This document shows positions 20,891-32,800 of a stretch of DNA of 63,187 bases, piece after piece. Under the pieces are notes generated by a model, which was given only the letters and a program-made list of their open reading frames with translations, was not told the origin of the DNA and did no database searches. This DNA is from Reticulitermes lucifugus (lineage: Eukaryota > Arthropoda > Insecta > Blattodea > Rhinotermitidae): assembly GCA_026260175.1 (NCBI GenBank), contig JAKCWW010001813.1, positions 1 to 63,187 on the forward strand, written 5' to 3'. The position numbers were made by a program, and so were the translations under genes. Positions within the stretch are counted from its first letter, which is position 1; every line of letters begins with the position of its first letter.

Positions 20891-23800
20891 CTGCAATCAC
20901 CAGAACAGTGATCACTAAGCATTCATGATGTGATTTATATTAGAGAGAATGATATTGCAAGGCTCACAAAAATCCCACCTGCTAGGTTGTCTACTATTTT
21001 CTGTGGCACAGTACGACAGATTTCCTTTATTAATGTAGAAAAATGTTCAAATTAACAGCTTGTAGTTCACATTCTGCAATGCTAATGACAGTTTCGGCCA
21101 ATGGTGAAACTGGAAGCCTACATAAAAAGTGAGCACATTAACGTGGAACACTAACCAGTGTTTTCAAAATTACAGCAAATACACGTGTGCTATGGAAGCT
21201 GTCTGTAGGGTGCGCTATGGAAAACAGTGGTCAGCAATAATGTGTACCTGTGTTGGCATAATAAACAGACCATTGATCATAACTCAATATTTCCAGTTAT
21301 TTAATATTTAATACAACATGTTTTGGCCTGTATGGCCATCATCAGGTATTAAAATTATAAAATGCTTAGAGGAAGGTTAAGTGGAACAGTAAGGTCAACA
21401 GAATGAGAGCTTTCTTTACCAAGCAAATGGGAATTTTAAACGAATGCCATGTTTCTGATATGATTAAAGTTGTACTGTATTCAGCTTTCGTTAAAGTATA
21501 TAAACTATTATGTTAAAACTGTAGCCAGTACTCGTATCTAAGAACTGTGCATATTAAATGTTTTAAGTATTGATCATCTGTTCCACATAAAATTGTGTAA
21601 ATAAATCTGTGAAGTGACCCCCAAAGTTTTCCCAAACATGTCACAACGGGATGTAAACACCAGTGTCTGTGTACATGTGACTGAGCCTCTAGACGTGTAT
21701 AGCATACACTAAAAATCAGCAGTGGAGTTCCACATTAATTATGCAAACTTATCATTTGTTACAGTAAATATCTGAGAAGAATTATATGTACTTTGTCATC
21801 GTTGACTACAAATATATACATTCCATATACAGTAACCTCTCATCCAATGTGGTTTTGACTATACATGGTTGAAAATAAATATATGGGGGACAAACATTTG
21901 CTGAATGCTGAAGAATTATATACATGTGGATAAACGCAGGCAGCTACTCGCTGAATCCCTGTGGAAACTGGCAGCATCAGCTACTGCAGCTCTGTGTAAA
22001 TATTTAATGTCCAGCAAAGTATATACTTCAAGCAACTGGNGGGGGGGGAACCTCTCCATTCGGATGGAAGTGATGTAAAAAGCAGACCTTGCAAATTCTT
22101 TGGAGAACTAGTTATTTAATTAATTTTGTATAAGTTCACTGGTGACAGCCAATCCAAAATCATGACTTACCTACAATTTTCAGCTTTAACTGATAGGTAA
22201 CCTTAAAGGCACTCAGAACCTGTGCTGTGATGTAATCTGATATTTGGGGTGTATAGTCTTCCCCCAACTTCAACATCTAAATGAGGAAAATAAAAGAAAC
22301 AGTATTAGAGCATACACCTCTTCTGACACAAGTAACATGAACACCATTCTGTTATACGAACTTGACAATTTGCACTCCTCACTGAACATGAGGGTAAAGA
22401 AATAAAGGAGCTGAGTTGGGAAAGGCATTAACATGCACAGGAGAGGTGAGAAATGTACACAGAATTTTAAATGGAAAATCTCATAGGAAGATATCACTTT
22501 GCAGATTTACAGGCAAGTGAGGGGATAATACTAAAATGAATCTTAAAGAACTGTAACAGGAGTGTGTGGATTGGGTTAATATGGGCTGTGAACACTTTTG
22601 GCAATAAGCTACTCCAGCATTGTCAAACCTTTGTGATTCCAATATATTAAGATGAATGAAAACTGTTCTGCACATCACTAACTCAAGCGACTAACTCCAG
22701 TCCTTAATAGTTGCTCATCCAGTCAATAAATTCCCCACCTTTTATAAAACCTGAAGAGTCATTACTGTATTCACAACAGCTGCCACAGGCCCTATCCTAG
22801 CTGGTTAAGCCAGTACACTTGCTACGTTTCTGTAAACCCCATTTCAGTATTATCATCACATCAATAGCTGTCTTATAAGTGGGCCCAATCCTTGTGTAAT
22901 TACTCCTTTTATGTGATCAGGAATTCAAAGTAAAGGCCAGCTATGTAGTGGCAGTGCACAAGTTCTGAAGCTGTGTAGTAACAGGTCTTCATTTATGGCT
23001 GTTTACTACCAATATCAAATGCAGATGTGTGCTCCTAGTTACATTCCACTCTGCTTACAGTTCACCAAATTCTTAAGCTTGAAGTGTAAGTTTTCTAATT
23101 TCCTTTTTGGAGTTAATACATTTGACAACAAAGAAATACAATTTCACAACAAAACTGTATAGTCCACTGAACAATACAAGTGGCATGAATGACCGACTGT
23201 CAACACGGAGTGTACCATAACCTTGTGGAGTGACAATTTAAGTCGATGGCTCGCACTGGTGTTCAAACACACACATAAACTAGACCATATGAGCACATTT
23301 CCCTTCGGACTTTATAACTGTAAATTTGTTATAAATTTCATATCTCCCATGCATGCCACATGTCCTAAGAATCCAATCATCCTTTAAACTCATGATGCAA
23401 GTGAAACCTGCTGTAGAATACAAATTATTAAACTCCACATTATGTAGTTTTATTTAGCCTACTATTATTTCCCATTCCCTATATCCAAATACTGTTTTTA
23501 GTACCCTGTTCTCAAACATCTTCAATTAGAGCACAACAAACCGAGAAACATTATGCTACAAATATTATATGCCAAACCTACCTTAAAGACTATGAGATCC
23601 CCTTCCTTAGGCATGTCTTTGAGAAATGGATACTGAGAAAAGTCTGTCTTTTCATCATCAATTTTTATTTGCCCACTGTTTTCCAAATCCATGTTGGATG
23701 TTTCATTAACTTCTATTTGCCCTCTGTTTCCCACATCAGTGCTTAATGGAGTTTCTGGAGTTGTACCATTTACTGCAGTGTCTGCAGTTATAAAATTCTT

Positions 23801-26800
23801 CTTACGCTGATACACATGAGGTGTGGAAGAATTTTTGAAAGTGAGAAGTTTAGCAAAATTACTTTTATTCAAAGAAGACCCACTGCATAAGTCAACAGAC
23901 TGTAAACAGTCTGCAGCCTGCACATCCCACTTTGTTGTACTTTCTTCATGTAATGACAAGCTATTCAGTTTCCCATCTTCCTTCGCATTTAATTCTGATG
24001 AAACTACATCCACATTATTGGATATCACTGATGACTGCAAACTACTGACCTCAACATTGACAGGACTAGTACATGTGGGTTCAAACTCCATTTGAGACTT
24101 GCCATCGTGAGTTTCAACCTGAGCATTTACTGTAGTCTCAGTATTGACATCACCATCCCAATCAGAAAATCTGATGTGTGTACGTGGTGCAGCGACATTT
24201 CGAATGAAGGTCTCTCGTTTGGGATTTGTAACACTTGCTGCAAAACTTTCGGTTGTTTTGCTGCATTCTGATGCACTATCCTTCTTGTGTCGCCTTGTCC
24301 GTTTCCTCCGCCTTTTAGTGTTGGCGTTTGTCATCAATAAACTTTCATTATCTTGAACAGTTTCTGCACGCGAGCCTGTTTCAATGCTACTTGTAACACC
24401 ATCCACCAGACTGTCACTCCCTGGTCCTGTTTTGACACACACTGATCCTGTAGCAACACTCGTAGTACGACTGGAAATATCACTTTCTAATCTCATATCT
24501 ACATCATTTCCATTCCTTCCATGTCTTCTCTTACTCTCTTTCTTTTCAAATGTATGCTGAACACCATTCAACATCTCCTCATACCGTGATTTTTCTGTAA
24601 CATACAGTTCATCTGACAAACAACTCACATTATCCTCGCCTTTCTTCTTTCTCTTCTTACCTTTTTGTTTTGTATATTCAGCACTCTCATTCGGATTCTT
24701 GGGCAGTACTTCACGGGTCTGTACATCTTCATTTACTGCATCACAGTTACTGTTCATATCACCTGAAATGTGGCGTTTTTTCTTCATGGACTTGCTTTCT
24801 TTCATACATATTTGATCATGACCACTGTCCCCATTCTTACAAATGCAAGTAACATCATTTTTTTCATTGTCGCACACTCTGTTTTGTTCCACGACCCTAG
24901 AAATCAACATTCACATATTTTAGCACTGATGCAAGTAACCATACAAGACTGTACTTTGCACGTGGCAGCACACTAGAATACATTAATTTATTTGTGGTTT
25001 ACTTCATGTTGCTGTCACTAACTCAAGACTATATAGTGATGAAAATCATTGTCTGCTGGGATGTAATGCCAATTAGTCTGCTAGAAATTTACACACTTTC
25101 AGAGAACACTGCTGCCTTCATTTTCAGGGTAGAAGAATAAGCCCAACAGGGAAAAGACAGTGCAGTACACAGGGAAATGTAGGACAACTAGATGTTGTGG
25201 GTGATAGGTCCTCAAAGGGAGGGTGAGGTCATGGGCTTGGCACAGCATGGATGGGAGTCAAAGAAAAGTAGAGGAAGTATGAGCCCATGGTAAATTTTAG
25301 TGCACAAGAAAAAGAAGCCACAAAGGAATGAAAGCTGGTGCAACCAGGAAGGAATTGAGAATAAGAGGGTTGAGGGCGTGTGGCACATGGATGAGTGTGC
25401 TAGGCCTGGGATGAGATAGAAAGAAGCCAGGAAGGAAGCAAAGCTGATGCAACCTGTCAGGAATCAAGGATAAGAGGGCTGAAAAAGCTTGCCTAAAATG
25501 TGGGACTGAACAATAAGAAAGATTTTTGAATTGCGGGACTAAAGAAGAAGAGGCGGCAGGATCAGGGGCGACAAGAAAAAGGCACAGGGAGGACAGCTGC
25601 TGGAGCACGATTAAAAATCAGTGACATAAATATTTTCAGACGAGGGACAAAAGGATCTGGGGTATAAAAAGAATAAGTGCAGACAGACAGCTGACGGAAC
25701 ATAGGAGAAAAACAATTGAGAACAAGACACTTATGGGGGATCAAAGAAGAAGTGACAGGATCCAGAGGGATAAAAACAGGAGCTGTAGAGGAAGGCAAGC
25801 AGGTGGTGAACAAAAATGTTGTAAGAGGGGGATAGAACAAGATGGGTGCTGAGGCTGCAGGAGGATAAAAAACAAAGGAAAGACAGCCCCAGGGAAATGC
25901 TGAAGAGATGAGTGCAGATAGGAATCCAGAAAAGGTTGAGGAGAGATGGCAAGATGGTACCCCCTCAAAATGGCTCTCCTTACTGTTCCTCCTACAAGTG
26001 CTTTGCCAACACCTCAGACCCTGTCCCTCTTTTGAGTGCCCACTGTCCCACTGGTGTAACCATATCCCCTGGTTATCATCTATCTTCCTATTACTACACT
26101 GTTATTTACCCTATGTGGCTTATTTTTCTATCCTTATGATGGAAGCACTGGCTTACACCTCTACCTTGAAGATGGAGACAGAAGGCTCCTCCAACAAGTT
26201 CGTGCATTTCTACCAGACAACACAGTATCACATCCCAGAAAACCGCAATTTTCAGTCACTGCTGTGAGAACCTCCAATCTTGCATACGTAGTACACTGTA
26301 CAGCACTGAATGAGTGGCTAACAGGGAATAATGAATTTCAAAGGACATGAAAGTGACTGCAGCTTAATTTTTTGTACACTATCCCTGAATCTGCCTGGAG
26401 TATCTAAGAAAACTATGAAAATAATCAAAATAGTTGGTGTCCCAGACCAGATTCAAACCAATCACCTCGAAAATACAAGTCAAAAGCATTACCATTTGAA
26501 TCAACTGGTTCAACATAATATGGACCAAACCACAAGCATGTTTCATTACAATTTTATCTATGCAGATGTTGCATGAAATGTCTGCCAAACTTCAAGAGGT
26601 TATTAAAGGTGTCACTTTTGAGTCAAAAGTGTTAGATCAACAGTGTCTGATTTTCAGCAGTCAAAGGAGCATCACCGACAATTGAGGAAACAGAATGAAA
26701 ATCACTAAAGAATTTTTATTTATTTTATCAGCTGCAGCTATTTTATTTTAGTAGCTACCTATGATTGTGCTCAACTACTTATTACTGCAGGTCATTTAAC

Positions 26801-29800
26801 AGCAAATTAAAACCTAAAATTCCTGCAGAATTATTTGCCTATTTGTGGAAGTGTTCCTTTCTAGGCCAGAAAACCATGTGGCTATAATGCAATAGCACTC
26901 CACTCCGGTTGATAAATCAGAATATATGAGCTGAATTGGTTGTGGAGGACCACAAGGTTGGCCTCTCCGTTCACCAGACCTCATTCTTCTTGATGTTTTC
27001 TTCTGGAAATATATGATTTGGTCTGTTTATCAAAAGATTTTGCAGACAACAGATGACTGTTGGACTGATTTTACTGTAAAAAATTGTATTGTATAATAAA
27101 TAAAAAGTGCGCATTTGTTGGTTTAAGAAATGTCGTCGAATGAAAATGCACGGTATGAACAATATAAAACAACAGATGAACTTGTACCACAAATTATGGA
27201 AAACTGTTGCTTTCATATGGAACAGCCCTGAGGGCATATGAAAGGCAACAAATCATGTTATAAATTGAACATGCCTACATACAAAGAATGAAAAACATTG
27301 TTTTGAGTAATGTCACACTGGATATAAGAATTCAGAAGACATTTCAAACTGTAAATCATTAATACACCCACAACCAATGTAGACTGTTTCTTTATCTGAA
27401 ATATGAACTATTCCTGGTATTCCAACTGGTAATAAACCCCCAAGTGTGTCTGACATCTCTCTCTGCTGTACTTACCTCAGCTGTTCTAAAAACTGTGTGA
27501 TCTGAATGTACTGCAACATTAACACATGTCAATTCCAAACAAAGTTAATATCAAACATCACATTTTCCCCTACACAAGAGTTAGGTTGGATGGAATGCTG
27601 CAGTCTCTCTTCTTGTTGGGTGTTCCAATTAAACACATCTCATGGCGGGAATCTCGGTTTCTGCTTGACTGATCCAGTATATATTCATCATGCATTCTCT
27701 GTTCTAGCCACAAATGTTCCAATACATATATACATACTGATGTATTTTTGACATAACATGCGCTATGTCAGCTTCCTAACAGTTTCAAAAGACAGAATCA
27801 TCTCAACTTGCTAACACAGCTCAGCTGCGAGCATGTGCTCATCAGATGTGTTGACACTTCACTACATCACTACTCTCAGCATACCTGAACAGCTCTAAGA
27901 TTTTGTACACAAAACTATGGGGTATCTGTCATGTGCAGTAACTGGTTGAAACTATTCGTAATTCATATATAAAATATAACACTATTCTGAGAACCTTGCA
28001 TAAGCCATTGTAGTAGCAAAAATATATTCTTGTTGAAGGTAGATGGGACAAAAATAAATTTATGTAATTTGGTACTGAAATGAGATAATGAACTCTCTCT
28101 TCAAATTACCATCCACTACTCTCAGTAATTTATGTTTTAATATATCTAATTTTACAAAAAGAGGTTTCTGACTGTCCTGTAAATCATAAAGTCTCTCAGG
28201 TGGATGTATGATGTGTCTGCCATCAAGTTCATTCTGTAGAGATTCAGACTGCTAGCAGAAATGGAAGTCTTAAACAAATGACATAAAAAATACCCAGATT
28301 ACAAGACATGCTGAAAATAATGTTGTTGTTGTTATCAAGAGGACTTCAATCCTAGCACTGATTTCATCAAATTTCTCTTATTTTACCCCAGCAAATCACA
28401 GAACAGCTCCACACAGAATAACTGTTCATAGAAGAGAACTATTGGTAATTTTGTTATCGGGAAAAAGAAAAAGAACCAAAATGCTGAAGTTCACCACACA
28501 GAAACTTATGCAAATGGTGCTGGTCTTTATCATTCTTGTATGAAATCACTTAAGACATTTGTTACAGGTGATGTAAATTTCATTTCAAGTTTATTCTGCT
28601 TCCCAAACACTTCAACACATGACTGCACACATTTTAGTGAGGTACCAGTAATGCATGTGTAACAATGGACAGCATTTCCAGCACCCGATAATCGGTGTCA
28701 CACAAGATTTGCTGTTCTCACTGTGGCGTTAGTGGGGATTCAAGTCTTCCAGGATGTGATGCTGTCAGGTGAGTGGCTCCTACCATTTCAAAGGATCACA
28801 GTGCCTTCATCTCCCAAGAATCAAGCAATTCTAGATGGCACTATGATCCTTCACAATATCAGGAACAACTATCCAGTGACACAGTGTCACATCCCAGAAG
28901 ACTTGAATCCTTCTAAGTCTGTGTAAATGTCATATGTACATGTTCAAGATGCAGGTGTGTTAGCTCATCAGCAGTATCTCTGTGGGCCTGACCCGCAGTG
29001 AGGTTCGACAATTTGCAGGGTGTTCTAAAATCTCACTATATTACCTACCTACCTACAATATCTGACAATAATGTACCCACTTAGGGTAAAAATATATATA
29101 TCCTGTCACCAGCTTTTACTAGTGTTGTCACCTTCCTGGCTTTGGTTTTACATACACATTCAAAAGTCTGCTGGACCACATTACCCAAAGGTCCTTTCAT
29201 TTCTGTTGTCATAGTGCTCCCAATACGTTAAAAAGAACTGCATTTCAAGAAAATTAAGAAACCACGAGGGACCAAATTAGGCGAATACAATGAAAGTTAC
29301 AACAATGGCATTTCTTTCTGAACAAAAATTTCTTCACTGAAACTACTCCATGAGAAGTGGCATTGTCATGACGTAAAATTCATTTAGCCAGCAAAATACT
29401 CATATGTTACTTCTTCATTGACGTGTTGCCATAAAAATTTCATGACTAGAATGTACAGAGTGTAACACAATACAGTACAAACTTCAAACATTTAATGTGA
29501 CCAAATCAACAATAATAGTAGAAATCACTTTCTTACAGAGTACTGATTAACATTTCATGTTCTGATGCCAAGTACATTATAGTACCTCTCTACTGTGTTG
29601 CAACTGACCATCAAAATAACCCTGTCTACAGACATGGAGTGGCTAGCTGCACTGAACAGTTTAAACAAAATCATTCGGTAATGTGGCTTCAAAACTGATT
29701 TCATACAAATTATGGTAAACAGGCACCCATGCAATAATCTGCATGCTGCAGATGTAGTTTGCTGAAACAGGTTTGCATTTGTGACAAGAAAATAGGGAAG

Positions 29801-32800
29801 GCCAAATTATGAAATCGTGGAGGGTTCATATGGTACTTCTCTGTAGTCCTCAAAAATCAACACAGTAAAGGAATGTGTCTCACAGCAGCACACATGATGC
29901 TAGGAAAGAAACTGGCTTTCCACTACATGAACAAGACCTTCCCAGGAAAATAGGTACGTTGTGGTGGCGATATTCTGTTGCAACTAGGGGCACTTGAAAT
30001 GACACCAACAGAATGTTGTGAACACAGTGTATACATGCAGCCCATGCCAGTGGACCTTCAAGATCTTCATGATAACAATGGTATATTTGTACAATATGTG
30101 GCATGAATTACAGTTTTGTCTGAATGTCAGTTGCGTAACTGGTGGAAGCCTTATTGAATACATATGAAGACAACCTGAAGTGTTAACCAACATTCTGCAT
30201 CAAACTGTGTTAGTCTGGTCACAATAAATATTTGACATTATATACGTCACTATATTATACCCCATATAACATGTCAACAGTGTGTTTTTGGACAAACAAA
30301 TTCACAATGGATAACTCCTTTGACTTAAAATAAACCAACTAATTTTGACATCCTCATTCTTTTCAATACTGGAGACTCTAAATTTATCCATTGGAAAAGT
30401 CGATGCTTTGCTTCTAGGTCACCTGGTAGGCTCAAGCCTCATGACCAATTCTTCTGAAGGGCTCAGTTCTTAGAGCACAGTGCAGAAATTTTTCAGTTAT
30501 TATTTTGACCAATTTTTTTCATGCTCAGATCTGTTGTCAAACTCAGTTCCATAGTGTTTCTATCCATACTTCTGCTATCCACTGAATAATGTGACAATTG
30601 TAACTTGCTTTTCCAGTCACATTTTCCACATGACAATCACATCTTTAAGCTGCCATGTGTAATGTCTTCCATTCCATTTTGAAATCACTTAATCCACACA
30701 AAAACCAGTTCTACTCTTAGTTCAATCACCATAAACACAATACAACATTTTTTAAAGGTCAGTGGTATTTCTCCCAAGCTTCATAAAAGATGATGATTTT
30801 GTGTTGTACCTATTAAAACACTGTATTCAAGAAAACAACCTGAATGCTGATGTCTCAACACAAAATTGCTGAATAGCGTAGTCACATATCCAAACATGTG
30901 AACTTACTGGTGATGTCAACTGCTATATAAACTCGCATGTCCACTTGTTTGTCAGGCCTCACACTTTTACTACAAATAAGTTATTTAACACTATTATGGA
31001 AAACCAGAGTGGTAACTTACGATTGTATACTATTAAAGATGTGTTATTATTGAAACATTAATGAAAATCAAATTCAGGAGTTCCTTTCACTAAAATAAAA
31101 AATTACTACTTAACCTTTATTAGTCATACACTGTGCTAATGTAACTGCACGTGTGCAGTCCAGCTGACCAAGGAACACATTATTAACATTAATACTGTCA
31201 GAAAGTTAACATCTACTCAACAGTCCCACAGCATCAAAATTTAAAATTTCCTGTTTCCAGGTGATAAAGGTTAAATTACTTATCAAGTACTAAGTCTAAC
31301 CTGCAAAATGGACGTTCCAATCTTACAAAACCTAAGAACTGTCAACTTTAACAAGCCTGCCATTGTACCCTAGCAAGGTCCAGTTCACACCTTTATAACG
31401 TACGACTCCAAAATTTCTCAACCACACACAGTTTAACTATGTGGTCTCAACTTGCAAAATTCTTCACTGCACATTGTGAATGCATTGCTCATTTCTCCAA
31501 GTATCTTACATCCCTTGACAACCTCATCCTTCTTAATTTAATCATCATAACTATACTAGATACTGATTCCATGGAATAGGGTCCTTCTTGACACACTACT
31601 AGTCACTCAACTAATCTTAAGATAGATCCCACCTTTTATGAAATATGGCTGTTAATTACTGCATTTACAAGAACCCACCAGTCTTCCCTCAAGGCAACTC
31701 CAGATTATGTCAACTCCTCTACCCCCTGTTCCATCAGATTCTTGGGTCATAATGTTCATACTTCATCAAATACAAACACCAACAGCAGAGTGCAAAATTA
31801 GGGTAGGCCATGTCAGTAATGGTTCATTCATATCCAACCCTCATTTCACATATCTGTAATGCTTCTCTTGTGTTCATGATGTATATAGTGCCACATTCAT
31901 CCCATTAAATACGACATTTCCTATGAAGTCAGACCATCATAAAATATCTTCTCTATAACTAGTGGGCTACAATCTTCTTGACATTCGTAATTAATCGTTA
32001 ACAAACACTTACATTTGACACATAAAATTTTTTCCCACATGGTAGCAAAAGCTGAAATGTTAACTCGTATGATTAATTTTTTATATTACTTTCACCGTTC
32101 ATTTTCAATTCACTTTCTATTAACCAACTAAATGCACTTTCAACTATTTAAATGTTTACAAATTTTCCCCTACAGAAACTAGAACTAGACTGCATATGGT
32201 GACAGAGTGAACCTTTGGATGTAAATAAAGTGTAGTTTGTATACCCCCTGATGATGGTCCTGTATGGACCGAAATGTTTGTAGGGGAAAACTTGTCAAGA
32301 ATAAAATAGTTGAAAGTGAAAGTGCATTTAGTTGGTTAATAGAAAGTCATATGATTAATGTTGAGTTACAAAATGATGTTCAAAAATCCTTTTTCATTAC
32401 TTTTTAAATTTCACCGTTAGTAAATATCTTTCAACCAAGATATATCAGCAATGTTTATACAGGTACACTGATCCTCTTCATTTTTACCAAGTCTTGGTCA
32501 GACAATGCCTGTTACCCACTCTCCAAAAGGCATAAAATCTGACAAACATTACTTGAAAAATCTTTAAACATCCTTTTCCTTACTAGCATTCTACCCACGA
32601 ATAAAAGCACCGTTTCCTAAACTCATGTCTAATACACTTTCTGTGCATACATTATCTTGATAATCGCCAGCTCTTACTGGCGTGCCTTCATACAAAGCCT
32701 AAAAGAAATTTAACCTACAATTAAAACCTGAAGCACACACAAACGTAACGCACAAAACGATCTAACATTCATAAGAAGTTTAATATGAGACGAAAAAATC

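Noticed and set aside
23823..24852. Several plus-strand ORFs opposite coilin exon 2
   Set aside because: Shadows of the minus-strand coding exon, rich in Ser/Leu as expected from the complement of Lys/Glu/Ser codons.
24897..24910. ATG at 24910 as start of a 462-codon coilin-like ORF
   Set aside because: It is followed by a splice acceptor in phase with the N-terminal domain exon at 33258-33026, so the ATG is intronic.
25297..25968. Four overlapping minus-strand ORFs of 70-100 codons, rich in Pro, Leu, Ser
   Set aside because: They arise from the stop-poor pyrimidine strand of a purine-rich minisatellite and have no recognisable domain.
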